Assembly (NCBI GenBank): GCA_036388895.1
Contig: DASVQY010000026.1
Coordinates: forward strand, 42,743-106,742
Origin: SXVE01 sp036388895
GTDB lineage: Bacteria; Acidobacteriota; Blastocatellia; Pyrinomonadales; Pyrinomonadaceae
Length of the DNA stretch: 64,000 nucleotides
Reading direction: 5' to 3'
A program made the translations under genes and the position numbers. Below the pieces are notes generated by a model. The model was not told the origin of the DNA. It worked only from the letters and a program-made list of their open reading frames with translations, and did no database searches. Positions 18,887-28,008 of this stretch are shown here, in pieces. Numbering within the stretch: the first letter of the stretch is position 1; each line of letters opens with the position of its first letter.

Positions 18887-19717
18887 CTAATTCTTAAAAC
18901 GCTGCTGCGTTAAACGCAAAATAATTGCGAAAAGCAGCGTAAACACCAGCAAAATCGCCCAAGCGCCGAGCGCCGTCGTCCAAGCCCACGACCATTTGCC
19001 GCGAAAACCGCCGAGAAGCGCGCCGATTGTCAAACCGAACGAGGAAAAAACGCCGATTGCCGCTAATATCTTGCCTTCGCTGATAAAACGCAAAATCAAA
19101 GACGGCAGAAACGTCACGAATTCGTAAATCAGAAACGGAATCTTCTTCAAATCGTTTCCGAGAGATTTTGTTTCCTGTCCGGCGCCGACCAGAAGAACGC
19201 CGTGCCGCATAACGAACAGGTTGAACAATGCCGAAAGAACAGAAAACAAAACCGATACGGCGAAAGCTTTCTGACGAGCGTTGTTTTCCGAAGCGGCAAA
19301 GACCGTATTAAAGTACGTCTCTTGCGCGTAGTGCGTGACGTATTCGACCGAATGACTGAAAACGGGCAAAGTAACGGTGACAATCAAGGTCGCCAGCCAA
19401 GCCGGCGTCGCACGCCGAAAGGATTGAACGATTGCGCCCGATAAACCGGAGGTGAAAAAGCGAAAACTCAATTCAACCAAAACTGCCGTTAAAGTTACGA
19501 CCCAATTTTCCTTGCTCGCTTTATAAACCGTAAAATAAAACGAAGCGCGAAGCATCGCCCCGAGCAAGCCAGCTTTCCAGTTCCAGCGCGTAATAAGCTG
19601 CGCCGGATGCTGCAATAAGCTGCGAAAAACATCGCCGACCGAGATGCGCTCGTCGCGTATTTCCTCGAGATCGTCCGCCTCGGCAATTGAATAATGTATT
19701 TCTTCTGAATTCGTCAT
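18887..19717 (-). CDS. Polytopic membrane protein between two glycosyltransferases
   Basis: 276 residues from ATG 19717. A longer in-frame extension to 19858 lies within the upstream glycosyltransferase gene and reads its tandem repeat as KPNKPNKPN, so I reject it. The N-terminal ~35 residues are acidic, then about seven hydrophobic segments follow (for example ENWVVTLTAVLVELSF, AWLATLIVTVTLPVF, AFAVSVLFSVLSALF and a long final segment ALGAWAILLVFTLLFAIIL). I do not recognise the family. Its position between two GT4 genes suggests a role in moving or assembling their lipid-linked product, but that is inference only. Confidence 0.7.
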   Translation of the reverse strand: MTNSEEIHYSIAEADDLEEIRDERISVGDVFRSLLQHPAQLITRWNWKAGLLGAMLRASFYFTVYKASKENWVVTLTAVLVELSFRFFTSGLSGAIVQSFRRATPAWLATLIVTVTLPVFSHSVEYVTHYAQETYFNTVFAASENNARQKAFAVSVLFSVLSALFNLFVMRHGVLLVGAGQETKSLGNDLKKIPFLIYEFVTFLPSLILRFISEGKILAAIGVFSSFGLTIGALLGGFRGKWSWAWTTALGAWAILLVFTLLFAIILRLTQQRFKN

Positions 19718-19733
19718 TCGCTTTTTTTGCTCG

Positions 19734-20939
19734 TTATTTCGCTTGTTGTTTGGCTTGTTTGGCTTGTTTGGCTTTTTTGTTAAAGGCTTCTCGATACGCG
19801 CTGTACACGCTCTCGAAAACCGAATCCCACGAGCGCGAATGAGCATAGGTCCGCGCATTTTTTTTCATCGTCGCTAATTTTTCGGGATTGTCTATCAAAT
19901 CAACCGAATGTTTGACGAAATCATCGAAATTTTTAGCGACGAAACCGGTTTCGCCTTCGACGATAATAAATTTCGGTCCGCCCTGATCGGTCACAATGCA
20001 CGGAACGCCCGAAGCGTTTGCTTCCTGCACGACGTTGCCGAAAGCGTCGGTTTCCGACGGAAACACGAAAATATCAATATTAGCATACGCTTCGGCTAAT
20101 CGCTCGCCATCGAGAAAGCCCGTGAGCACCGCCGTTTTCATATTTTGTTTCAAATACTCGCGTTCGCTGCCCTCGCCGACGATTAAGAATTTGATATTTG
20201 TTTTTCCGAGTTCGAGCAATTTCTTTTCGAGTTCGGCGAGCAGCCGCACGTTTTTTTCGGCGCGCAAACGACCGACAAAGCCGAAACAAACCTTTTTGCC
20301 TTCTCTGGTTCGTTTCTGCGGCGTGAACATTTCCGTGTCAACGCCGCGTACCATCAAACGCGCTTTTCTGCCCGTCCCGCGTTCGAGCATTTCGACCAGC
20401 TCTTGATTCGGAGCGAGCAAAACCTGCGGCATTTTATAATAAAGTTTCGCGCCGTCGAGAATCTTTCGTTCGATAAAATTCGTTAAACTCGATTTGGCTT
20501 CTTCCGACAAAAAACCGAATTTATTTTGCAAGCGACGTGCGGCGTATTCGTGAATATTCGTGTGCCAGGAGCCGACCATCGCGATGCCCATTTTCCAGGC
20601 GAGGTAAGCTCCGATAATGCTCACATCGTTCAAACCGGTTATGTGAATGACATCGGGACGGAATTTTTTGAGTTCGCTTTCGACGAAACTGCTGTGGCGC
20701 TGAAACAGCGGATCGTATTGCAGACCTTCGTCCATCGTAAAAGAAACCGGCGAGCGTTTCAGCGAAACGTATTTCACGCTGCCGTCCACGGTCATTTCGG
20801 TTTTTTCTCCGGCGTGGACGCACAAAAACGGATAGTCGCGTTCGCGAGCGTAGCCGACAAGTCTTTTACTGGTCATCGCGACGCCGTTTACTTCCAGAAA
20901 CGAATCGGGGAAAAAGGCGACGCGCAGAATTTTATCCAC
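19734..20939 (-). CDS. Glycosyltransferase family 4 protein (MgtA/PimB-like)
   Basis: 401 residues. The start RVAFFPDSFLEVNGVAMTSKRL is typical of GT4 mannosyltransferase-like enzymes that transfer to lipid acceptors. The donor site has FGFVGRLRAEKNVRLL (~223-238) and a SETDAFGNVVQEANASGVP loop (E-x7-E equivalent). The C-terminus KKAKQAKQAKQQAK is low-complexity and is encoded by a 9-bp tandem repeat, so it is probably a recent extension. Only 16 bp separate it from the downstream membrane-protein gene. The sugar and acceptor are not predictable. Confidence 0.88.
   Translation of the reverse strand: MDKILRVAFFPDSFLEVNGVAMTSKRLVGYARERDYPFLCVHAGEKTEMTVDGSVKYVSLKRSPVSFTMDEGLQYDPLFQRHSSFVESELKKFRPDVIHITGLNDVSIIGAYLAWKMGIAMVGSWHTNIHEYAARRLQNKFGFLSEEAKSSLTNFIERKILDGAKLYYKMPQVLLAPNQELVEMLERGTGRKARLMVRGVDTEMFTPQKRTREGKKVCFGFVGRLRAEKNVRLLAELEKKLLELGKTNIKFLIVGEGSEREYLKQNMKTAVLTGFLDGERLAEAYANIDIFVFPSETDAFGNVVQEANASGVPCIVTDQGGPKFIIVEGETGFVAKNFDDFVKHSVDLIDNPEKLATMKKNARTYAHSRSWDSVFESVYSAYREAFNKKAKQAKQAKQQAK
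19738..19775. repeat. 9-bp tandem repeat TTGTTTGGC
   Basis: TTGTTTGGC, TTGTTTGGC, TTGTTTGGC and a partial fourth copy at the 3' end of the glycosyltransferase gene. Because the period is a multiple of three it encodes a repeated Lys-Gln-Ala tripeptide at the C-terminus. Confidence 0.8.
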
Positions 20940-21019
20940 TTTTATCTTTGTTTTATCTTTATTAAATCAAATGGCGGGCTTAAAAACCCGCCGCTAAACT
21001 TTAACTATTATATAAGTTT

Positions 21020-22246
21020 TTACGAGACTGCATCGGACGTAAGGCTCGTCGAAATTTCCTCTCGATTGGAAATTTCAAATTTTGTTTGAGCCGCCGTTTT
21101 CGGAACCCGATCTTTTTTGTGTCGGGCGAGCGCGAAGAACGGACGCATTTTCGGACTGCCGAAAACGCCGAGCGTCCAGATCGCCCAGCGGAGCCACGTC
21201 GGTCCGCCGTAAACCCAATGAACCGAAAGCGGTCGCGTTCCGTGTCCGTCTCCGACATCGAAATGAACTCGGTCGAACCAGCGCTGTCTGCCTTCTTTAA
21301 ATTCCGGGTAATGCTTTAAGATTTCGGCAAACGATTGCAGCTGGCGCGAATGAAGCGGCTGCTTGTATTCGGGCATTAAAACGACTTCGCTGCGGCGGTC
21401 AACACGAATTTCTTCGACGAATTCGTCGAAGGTTTTGCTGTCGGTTAAATTGATAACGGTATTCGGTTTGCAGCCGTGACGGTCGCCGCCCGTGACAATC
21501 GGATAACCCATTGATTCCGCCATTTCAATCACGGCTTTGTTTTCCGACCAGGAACGAAAACCGTTGATTTCAAAAGCGTGTATCCAGTGCCCGTGTTCTC
21601 TTAAAAAGTTTTTCAAAAGAATCAAATGCTTTTCTTTGCCGACAATTTCGATGTCCCACAACGGATGATTCAGAACCACCAGAATTTCGGGAATGGAATT
21701 GAGCAAAGCGAACATTTCGCTGAGCTTCTCGTTGCTGTGATTTTCTTTATTAAAAGTATAATCGAGCAGCGTTTTCGTCAGCTCGACCGCTCTATCTTTC
21801 GGTAAGTTATGCACGCCGACGTGGAAAAATCCGAATTCAAACGGAACAGTCCATTCGAGCGAAATCGGCGCTTTCGCGTTATCGGTGTTTTCGTTGACCT
21901 TTAAATTCGCCTCGATGCTGTCGTGATCGGAAATCGAAACCAATTCACTCAGTCCGGCTTTGTTAATCTGCGATTTTTCGATGTCGTAAACGTCCTGAGC
22001 CGTCAGCGGCGGCGACCAGAACGCGCCGGAAAAATCAATGTCCTTGCCTTCGCGTTCGATATATCTTTTTCGTTCTCTTTTCCAGAAAAAATTTATAACC
22101 GGAAGTTTCGCGGCGTAATGCGGAACGAAATCCAGCATTTCTTTAGAATGTTCGGTGTGACAATGGAGAGAAACGCCCGTTTTCGCCTTCGGGCTCAAGT
22201 TTTCGGCTTCGTGCAGAATATGCAGTCGCGTTTGTTTTAGGTTCAT
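21020..22246 (-). CDS. PHP-domain metal-dependent phosphoesterase-like protein
   Basis: 408 residues. The PHP metal-site motifs are all visible: SLHCHTEHS (26-34), SISDHDSIEAN (~105), VVLNHPLWDI (~200) and VTGGDRHGCKPN (~255). PHP domains hydrolyse phosphoesters with a two- or three-metal centre (histidinol phosphatase, polymerase exonuclease). The C-terminal ~120 residues are outside the fold and end in a non-conserved tail. As first gene of a cluster with two glycosyltransferases it may remove a phosphate from a sugar- or lipid-phosphate intermediate. That role is inferred from neighbours; 80 bp separate it from the next gene. Confidence 0.8.
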   Translation of the reverse strand: MNLKQTRLHILHEAENLSPKAKTGVSLHCHTEHSKEMLDFVPHYAAKLPVINFFWKRERKRYIEREGKDIDFSGAFWSPPLTAQDVYDIEKSQINKAGLSELVSISDHDSIEANLKVNENTDNAKAPISLEWTVPFEFGFFHVGVHNLPKDRAVELTKTLLDYTFNKENHSNEKLSEMFALLNSIPEILVVLNHPLWDIEIVGKEKHLILLKNFLREHGHWIHAFEINGFRSWSENKAVIEMAESMGYPIVTGGDRHGCKPNTVINLTDSKTFDEFVEEIRVDRRSEVVLMPEYKQPLHSRQLQSFAEILKHYPEFKEGRQRWFDRVHFDVGDGHGTRPLSVHWVYGGPTWLRWAIWTLGVFGSPKMRPFFALARHKKDRVPKTAAQTKFEISNREEISTSLTSDAVS

Positions 22247-22548
22247 TCCTTTCTCCGTTACCAGCGTCTATCAAACGTATAAAACTATCAAATCTGGTAA
22301 GATAAGTAAATTCGTCAGATGTAAGCCTTTTGGAATTTGTTGCTAAAACTTTCTATCTCCGCGAGAAAAGCGGCTTTTAATCGCGCTATAATAAACTTCT
22401 TTCAAGAAAAAACCAAATTTTTCAAAAAAATGCAAAAAAATATGAAAATTGCGAAAAAAGTTGTCATAAATTAAAAATGAGCGGTGTTTTAATGTGTAGA
22501 AACGGGAATTATTCCTAAAAAACATTCCGACATCAGGAGAACGCATTT
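22247..22548. other. Divergent intergenic region, no gene seen
   Basis: Serves the divergent PHP and DUF4097 genes. A TATAAT at 22387-22392 and a Shine-Dalgarno AGGAGA before 22549 face the plus-strand gene. The 15-mer AAAGCGGCTTTTAAT at 22367-22381 recurs at 38009-38023. A run of As with about 10-bp spacing occupies 22405-22460. Confidence 0.5.
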
Positions 22549-24474
22549 ATGAATTGGTTATATTCGATAGTCTTAGCCGGGTTGATGTTTGCCAGCGACG
22601 GCGAATTGCTGCATCTGAATCAACAGCCCACTTATAAAAATCAGGAAACAAGCTCAATCGTCAAACTCGACGAAACCGAAAGAATCGAGCGATCTTATCC
22701 GCTTAACGCCAACGGTCGCGTTAATGTTTCAAACGTCAACGGTTCGATAGTCGTCGAAGCCTGGGATCGCAACGAAGTTAAACTCGAAGCCGTTAAAGTC
22801 GCCGATTCGCGCGAGAATCTGGCGGACGTTGATGTTAAAATTGACGCCCGGCAGGACAGCTTCAGCGTCGAAGCCGATTACGATAACGCCAGAAACAACG
22901 ACAGAAAAGAGTGGAAAAACTACCGCAAACTTGAAGTTCAATTCCGCCTGACCGTTCCGCGCACCGCCGTGTTAAACGAAATCGAAACGGTGAACGGTTC
23001 GGTGACGGTTTCAAATTTCGTTAATTATACGAAAGTTTCAGCCGTCAACGGCGAAGTCAGAGCGACGAATCTGCGCGGAACCGCGGCTCTCGAAACGGTC
23101 AACGGTTCGGTTGAAGCTTCTTTTGATCGTTTGGAATCGGGCAGCAAAATTTCGCTCGAAACCGTTAACGGTCGCGCCAGTTTGATAATTCCTTCCGACT
23201 CGAACGCCACGGTTAAAGCCGATACATTAAACGGTAGCATCACCAATGATTTCGGTCTGCCGGTTCGCAAAGGCGAGTATGTCGGACGTGATTTATACGG
23301 CAAAATCGGTACCGGCGACGTTCAAATTCGTCTGAACAGCGTCAACGGCGGCTTAAATATCGCTCGAAAAAACGACGGAAAATCTCCGAATCCAGCGACC
23401 AATCTTTTACCGCAAAAGAAGGACAGCGATGAAGATATCAGCAGGCACGGCGTGAATCCGGTTAAAATAAACAAGGATATCGCCAAAGCCGTTTCCGCTT
23501 CACAAAAGGAAGCTGCCAAAGCGCAGAAGAAAGTAGAAGCGGACATCGTGCGCATCTCTCCTGAGATCGAAAAAATCACACAGGCGGCGGTAGAACAATC
23601 GGTGAAAGCGCTCGGAGAAGCGACGGTCGTAGTTAATACCGAAGAGTTGAAAGAAAAAATCAAGCAAGCCGAAAAAATGAAATACGACAAGATGGTTCGG
23701 CTAGCGGATATTAACTGGATTTCAAGCACTCCGACAGTTGAAAGAAAAACCGGAAACTTTGTTGTCAAAGGAGTTCCGAAAGTAACCGTAGACGCTAAAA
23801 ACTGCGCCGTAATCGTGCGCGGGTGGGATAAGCCGGAGGTAACTTATTCGGTAAAAAAGTTTTCGCGCAACCGCAATCAGCCGCCAGTCGAGTTAAAAGC
23901 TGAACAAACCGAGCTCGGTGTTGATATAACGGTTGCGAATACTGCCCGCGGCGGACGCGGCGGAAACTTCATAGAAGACGGAAACAACGTCAGCGTTGAG
24001 GTGTATGTGCCAAAAAAGTCGAATCTGCGGATAACCGCTAACGGTGAAATCCGCCTCGAAAACGTCTCCGGCGAAATCGAATTAAACGGTGATGATGAAT
24101 CAATCAATGTCCGCGATTCGAGCGGGAAATTACGCGTTTCGGCAGCCGACGGAAGAATAAGAATTCTCGGTTTTCGCGGCGAACTCGATGCGAATTCGGC
24201 TGACGGCGAAACGTTTCTCGAGGGCGAGTTTGAAAAACTTTCCGCCCGAACAATTGACGGAACAATCGTTTTAACCTTGCCGGAAAACTCCAATGCCGAT
24301 ATTGAATCGAACTTGAAAGACATCGAAGCCGAAGGTTTCGAACTACAATGTTTGGGCGAAGGTCAAAGCACTTCGCGCTGGAAAATCGGCAAGGGCGGCG
24401 CGAATTACCGGCTTTATACAACGGCTGACGGTAAAATTTCCGTGCGAAACAAAAAAGCCCTGCAAATTAATTAA
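22549..24474 (+). CDS. DUF4097-type beta-helix adhesin-like protein with two repeat blocks
   Basis: 641 residues. The N-terminus (WLYSIVLAGLMFASDG) is a short signal or anchor. Two blocks of DUF4097 beta-repeats lie at ~48-280 and ~400-635, seen as repeated VNGSI/VNGSV/NGRASL and SADGETFLEG/TIDGTIVLTL strands. They are joined by a helical, Lys/Glu-rich linker (~290-380). These repeats form right-handed beta-helices of envelope proteins; in many bacteria they lie near ECF sigma/anti-sigma genes and may respond to envelope state. Exported location is inferred. Good Shine-Dalgarno and a strong terminator flank it, so it is probably monocistronic. Confidence 0.85.
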   Translation: MNWLYSIVLAGLMFASDGELLHLNQQPTYKNQETSSIVKLDETERIERSYPLNANGRVNVSNVNGSIVVEAWDRNEVKLEAVKVADSRENLADVDVKIDARQDSFSVEADYDNARNNDRKEWKNYRKLEVQFRLTVPRTAVLNEIETVNGSVTVSNFVNYTKVSAVNGEVRATNLRGTAALETVNGSVEASFDRLESGSKISLETVNGRASLIIPSDSNATVKADTLNGSITNDFGLPVRKGEYVGRDLYGKIGTGDVQIRLNSVNGGLNIARKNDGKSPNPATNLLPQKKDSDEDISRHGVNPVKINKDIAKAVSASQKEAAKAQKKVEADIVRISPEIEKITQAAVEQSVKALGEATVVVNTEELKEKIKQAEKMKYDKMVRLADINWISSTPTVERKTGNFVVKGVPKVTVDAKNCAVIVRGWDKPEVTYSVKKFSRNRNQPPVELKAEQTELGVDITVANTARGGRGGNFIEDGNNVSVEVYVPKKSNLRITANGEIRLENVSGEIELNGDDESINVRDSSGKLRVSAADGRIRILGFRGELDANSADGETFLEGEFEKLSARTIDGTIVLTLPENSNADIESNLKDIEAEGFELQCLGEGQSTSRWKIGKGGANYRLYTTADGKISVRNKKALQIN

Positions 24475-24487
24475 ATTCATAAATGCG

Positions 24488-24527
24488 CGGCGGGTAAAGA
24501 ATATTTATCACCCGCCGTTATTTTTTT
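24488..24527 (+). terminator. Rho-independent terminator after the DUF4097 gene
   Basis: CGGCGGGT (24488-24495) pairs with ACCCGCCG (24510-24517), followed by a T-rich run. Confidence 0.9.
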
Positions 24528-24622
24528 GAAACTCTCTGACCGATTTTGCGTTTTAGTCAGAGTAGAATAATTTTATCCATTCTTTCGTACAAAATTTACA
24601 CAATTCATAAAGCAGGTTCGTT

Positions 24623-27316
24623 ATGCAAAAGCTCTACGTGCTCATCGCAATTTTATTTTTTTCATTTTACTCGCAGGCACAAACGGGAAACGCCGAAATC
24701 ACCGTCAAAGCAGATGAAACTAAAAAAGCAGATGAAACTAAAAAAACAAACGAAAATAAATCATCTGAAAATAAATCCGACGGAAATAAAACGGCTGTCG
24801 CAGGCAAATCAAAAATATCGGTTCCGCCCGAAAAAGCGGCACCGATAAAAATCCCGAAAGCGTCGGTTTCGCCGACGATTGACGGCAGGCTCGACGATGA
24901 GGTGTGGGGGCAGGCAGCGGTTTTCAAGGATTTTTATCAAACTAGCCCCGGCGATAACATCGCGCCTTCAAAACCGACCGAAGCGTTGATGATGTATGAC
25001 GAAAAACATCTCTACATCGCTTTTCGGTGCTGGGACGAAAAAGACAAAGTACGCGCGACGGTTGCCAAGCGCGACGAAGTTTTCGGCGAAGACAATGTGC
25101 GCGTTTGGCTCGATACATACAACGATCAGCGCCGCGCATACGTTCTCGGATTTAATCCGCTCGGCATTCAGCAGGACGGCATTTTTACCGAAGGGCGCGG
25201 AGCCGATTTTTCCGTTGACATCGTGATGGAGTCGAAAGGCGTCATCGAAGAATGGGGTTGGTCGGTCGAAGTAAAAATACCGTTTAAATCATTACGCTAC
25301 GTTGCCGGAAAAGGAAAAATGTGGGGCTTTAACGTAGCGCGGAATATTGATCGTTTTAACGATGAGTTTGATTCGTGGATGCCCGATGACCGCAACGTTT
25401 CCGGTCAATTGATTAAATACGGAAAAATCACCGGACTCGATGAAATCAAATACGAACGAACTTTGGAAATCGTGCCGAGTATAACAGTTGCCGAATCCGG
25501 GCGAAGAATACGCACTCAACCGCGTTACCTGGTTAATCAGCGCGGGTATTACGACCCGATATTCAACCAAAACGGTTTAGTCGAAAACGGAAGATTTTTG
25601 AATCAGCCGATTAATCAGGACATCGGCGTGACAGTTAAATATACTATCAGCCCGAATATAACTTTGGACGCGGCTTACAACCCGGATTTCGCCGAGGTCG
25701 AGGCTGACGCTCCAGTCGTTCAGGCGAACCAGCGTTTCCCGATTTTCTTTCAGGAAAAACGTCCGTTCTTTTTAGAAGGCGCGGACATCTTCAACTCGCC
25801 TCTGCAGGTTTTTTACTCGCGCAATATCGTTGATCCCGACATAGCCGCTAAACTTACCGGAAAAATCGGCAAAACTACGTTCGGATTTCTCGCCGCGTCC
25901 GACAAAGCGCCGGGAAATTACGAAGAGGACGACCGCAACGACCCTTCGGTATTTCCGCGCATCAGCGAATTTGTTGATAAAAATGCGATGTTTGGCATTT
26001 TGCGTTTGAAGCGGGATTTCGGAAAAGAAAACAACATCGGGTTTTTCGGCACGTACCGCAGTTTTCCCGAACAGCGTAATGTTTTAGGCGGTTTTGACGG
26101 ACGCTTTAAGGTGAATGACAATACTGTTTTTCAGTTCCAGGCAGTTGGAACCAATTCGCGACGTTGTTTTAACAATAGAGAGTTTGAGCCTGTATTGAAT
26201 CCGTTTCAAGCGCAGCGCAACCGCGAGATTTGCGGCGGAAGTACTTTTCAGGAATATCGTACCGGCAACGGTTTAGCGTATTTTGCTAATTACGATTTTA
26301 CCGCGAAAAATTATGGCTATACGGTTGAAATCGGCGGACGCTCAAAAGATTATCGTGCCGACGCCGGTTTTACTCGCCGCACGAACACAAATTACGTCTT
26401 TGCGGGTTTTCGCCTCAGCACCGAAACCAAACCGAAAGCGAAAATCATACGCGTAAATTGGTACAACAATTTTAGTATCAATTACGATTGGGAAGGTCGC
26501 TCCCAAGGCGCTGAGTGGGGACAAAACCTAAGTTTCACCCTACAGAAAAACACTTATTTGAATTTCAACGGCGGTGTGGGTTACGACAGAATTTTCGAGG
26601 AAGAATTCGGCTTGAGACGAATGCCGACCAGACCGAACAGCGGCGCGTTTGTCGGAGATTATGAACGCTCGACCATCAATGGTTGGGTGAGCGCGAACTT
26701 AAACAAACAAATCAACAAAAAAGTCAGCATCGGCGTATTTGGCGGAACAATCTTCAATGCGTTTGACTATGATTTCGGCGCAGGCGAAAGATTTCCGCGC
26801 GTCAGTCCGGCATTTATCGCTTATCAAACAGCATTTGCCGAATACACGCGGCGTTATCAGTTGAACCCGAACGACCCGACCAATGTTGAACCGTCGTATC
26901 CTTCCAAACTTGATCCGGGAACGGGACAGCAATATGATTTCGGCGTCGGCGTCGAATTAAAACCGATCAATCCGCTGCGTATTTCGGTTGATTACAACAA
27001 AAGCAAGTTGGTGCGGCACGACACCGGCGAAACTGCGTTTGATTCAAATATCGTGACGCTTCGCTCGACTTATCAATTTACGCGGTTTATTTTTGCCAGA
27101 ACACGCCTCGACTACGATTCGATCAGCTCGAATTTCAGAGGGCAATTGTTGTTCGGTTGGAATCCGAGTCCGGGAACAGCCTTATACGCCGGTTATAATG
27201 ACGATTTCAATTACCGAGGCTTTAATCCGTTTACCGGCAATCTGGAACCGGGCTTTGCGCGAAACGGCAGAACCTTTTTCATCCGCGCTTCGTATCTGTT
27301 TCGTAAGAGTTTTTAA
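24623..27316 (+). CDS. DUF5916 outer-membrane protein with CBM9-like domain
   Basis: 897 residues. Signal peptide (~1-19). A Lys/Glu/Asn-rich linker with a duplicated ADETKK unit (~30-58). A carbohydrate-binding CBM9-like domain at ~75-260 (ASVSPTIDGRLDDEVWG, LDTYNDQRRAYVLGFNPLGI). Then a DUF5916 beta-barrel with NPDFAEVEADAPVVQANQR and FFQEKRPFFLEGADIF, ending FIRASYLFRKSF with the aromatic last residue of outer-membrane proteins. Members are common in Bacteroidota and Acidobacteriota; a role in polysaccharide or peptide handling at the cell surface is guessed. The linker repeat varies by direct 18-bp duplication. Confidence 0.88.
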   Translation: MQKLYVLIAILFFSFYSQAQTGNAEITVKADETKKADETKKTNENKSSENKSDGNKTAVAGKSKISVPPEKAAPIKIPKASVSPTIDGRLDDEVWGQAAVFKDFYQTSPGDNIAPSKPTEALMMYDEKHLYIAFRCWDEKDKVRATVAKRDEVFGEDNVRVWLDTYNDQRRAYVLGFNPLGIQQDGIFTEGRGADFSVDIVMESKGVIEEWGWSVEVKIPFKSLRYVAGKGKMWGFNVARNIDRFNDEFDSWMPDDRNVSGQLIKYGKITGLDEIKYERTLEIVPSITVAESGRRIRTQPRYLVNQRGYYDPIFNQNGLVENGRFLNQPINQDIGVTVKYTISPNITLDAAYNPDFAEVEADAPVVQANQRFPIFFQEKRPFFLEGADIFNSPLQVFYSRNIVDPDIAAKLTGKIGKTTFGFLAASDKAPGNYEEDDRNDPSVFPRISEFVDKNAMFGILRLKRDFGKENNIGFFGTYRSFPEQRNVLGGFDGRFKVNDNTVFQFQAVGTNSRRCFNNREFEPVLNPFQAQRNREICGGSTFQEYRTGNGLAYFANYDFTAKNYGYTVEIGGRSKDYRADAGFTRRTNTNYVFAGFRLSTETKPKAKIIRVNWYNNFSINYDWEGRSQGAEWGQNLSFTLQKNTYLNFNGGVGYDRIFEEEFGLRRMPTRPNSGAFVGDYERSTINGWVSANLNKQINKKVSIGVFGGTIFNAFDYDFGAGERFPRVSPAFIAYQTAFAEYTRRYQLNPNDPTNVEPSYPSKLDPGTGQQYDFGVGVELKPINPLRISVDYNKSKLVRHDTGETAFDSNIVTLRSTYQFTRFIFARTRLDYDSISSNFRGQLLFGWNPSPGTALYAGYNDDFNYRGFNPFTGNLEPGFARNGRTFFIRASYLFRKSF

Positions 27317-27340
27317 CGATTTTCTCCATTTGTATGTTTT

Positions 27341-27370
27341 GGCAGTGAACCTCGAAAGGTCACTGCCTTT
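27341..27370. terminator. Rho-independent terminator between convergent genes
   Basis: GGCAGTGA and TCACTGCC pair around a CCT-CGAA-AGG inner stem, followed by six Ts. Serves the DUF5916 gene and possibly the NUDIX gene. Confidence 0.9.
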
Positions 27371-27379
27371 TTTGTTCGA

Positions 27380-27928
27380 TTAAAATCCGCCATTTTCTTT
27401 CACCCACGCTTTAAGCAATAGCGCGCAGCTTAATGAATGGGCAATTTCACCGCTAAAAACCTTTTCGACGGCATCGCGAAACTGAATTTTTACCGTTTCC
27501 ATTTCCTCGGAACTTTCGCGTTCCGGTTTGCCAAAATTCAGACCGCGAGCGGTAAATATTAAAATCTCGTTTTTTATAATAGAATTATCCAATTCGATTT
27601 TTCCGAGTTCGATTAATTCTTCGGCTGTAATTCCGAGTTCTTCTTTTAATTCTCGTTTCGCGGCGTCAACCGGTTTTTCATCTTCGACGGAGCCGGCGAC
27701 GACTTCCAAAGTATCACGTCCGGCGGAATATCTGAATTGTTTCGTCATATAAACGAAACCTTCATCGTCAATCGGCAGAACGCCGACTCCGCGCGGCAAT
27801 TTAATTGTCGCGTAAGTTCCGTCTGTGCCGTCGGGCTGTATGACTTTGTCTTCGTAAACCGTAAAAAAATCGTTTTCGTAGATTTTTTCGGTATCTTTTA
27901 TCGTCCAGTTTCCGTTTTTCTTTTCCAT
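27380..27928 (-). CDS. NUDIX hydrolase, ADP-ribose pyrophosphatase-like
   Basis: 182 residues. The Nudix box is complete at ~79-101: GSVEDEKPVDAAKRELKEEL followed by GI, matching GX5EX7REUXEEXGU. The upstream RFRYSAGRDTLEVVAG-like stretch (QFRYSAGRDTLEVVAG) is characteristic of the ADP-ribose pyrophosphatase group rather than of MutT. It would hydrolyse ADP-ribose or related nucleotide sugars to AMP and sugar phosphate in the cytoplasm. A single gene between two terminators. Confidence 0.88.
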   Translation of the reverse strand: MEKKNGNWTIKDTEKIYENDFFTVYEDKVIQPDGTDGTYATIKLPRGVGVLPIDDEGFVYMTKQFRYSAGRDTLEVVAGSVEDEKPVDAAKRELKEELGITAEELIELGKIELDNSIIKNEILIFTARGLNFGKPERESSEEMETVKIQFRDAVEKVFSGEIAHSLSCALLLKAWVKENGGF

Positions 27929-27956
27929 ATTTTAATCAGCGAAAAAAGTAAAAAAA

Positions 27957-27986
27957 TAAAAGGCAGACGCGCTCATCTGCCTTTTC
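27957..27986 (-). terminator. Rho-independent terminator after the M16 peptidase genes
   Basis: AAGGCAGA and TCTGCCTT pair around CGCGCTCA; on the minus strand the stem is followed by a T-rich run. It ends the two-gene M16 operon. Confidence 0.85.
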
Positions 27987-28008
27987 TAATGTTATTGAAT
28001 TTAAAATT

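Noticed and set aside
18887..19858. Long form of the membrane-protein gene
   Set aside because: The extra N-terminus is the neighbouring 9-bp tandem repeat read in another frame (KPNKPNKPN).
22343..22546. Minus-strand open frame upstream of the DUF4097 gene
   Set aside because: AT-rich, Phe/Asn-rich, no ribosome binding site; it covers the likely promoter of the plus-strand gene.
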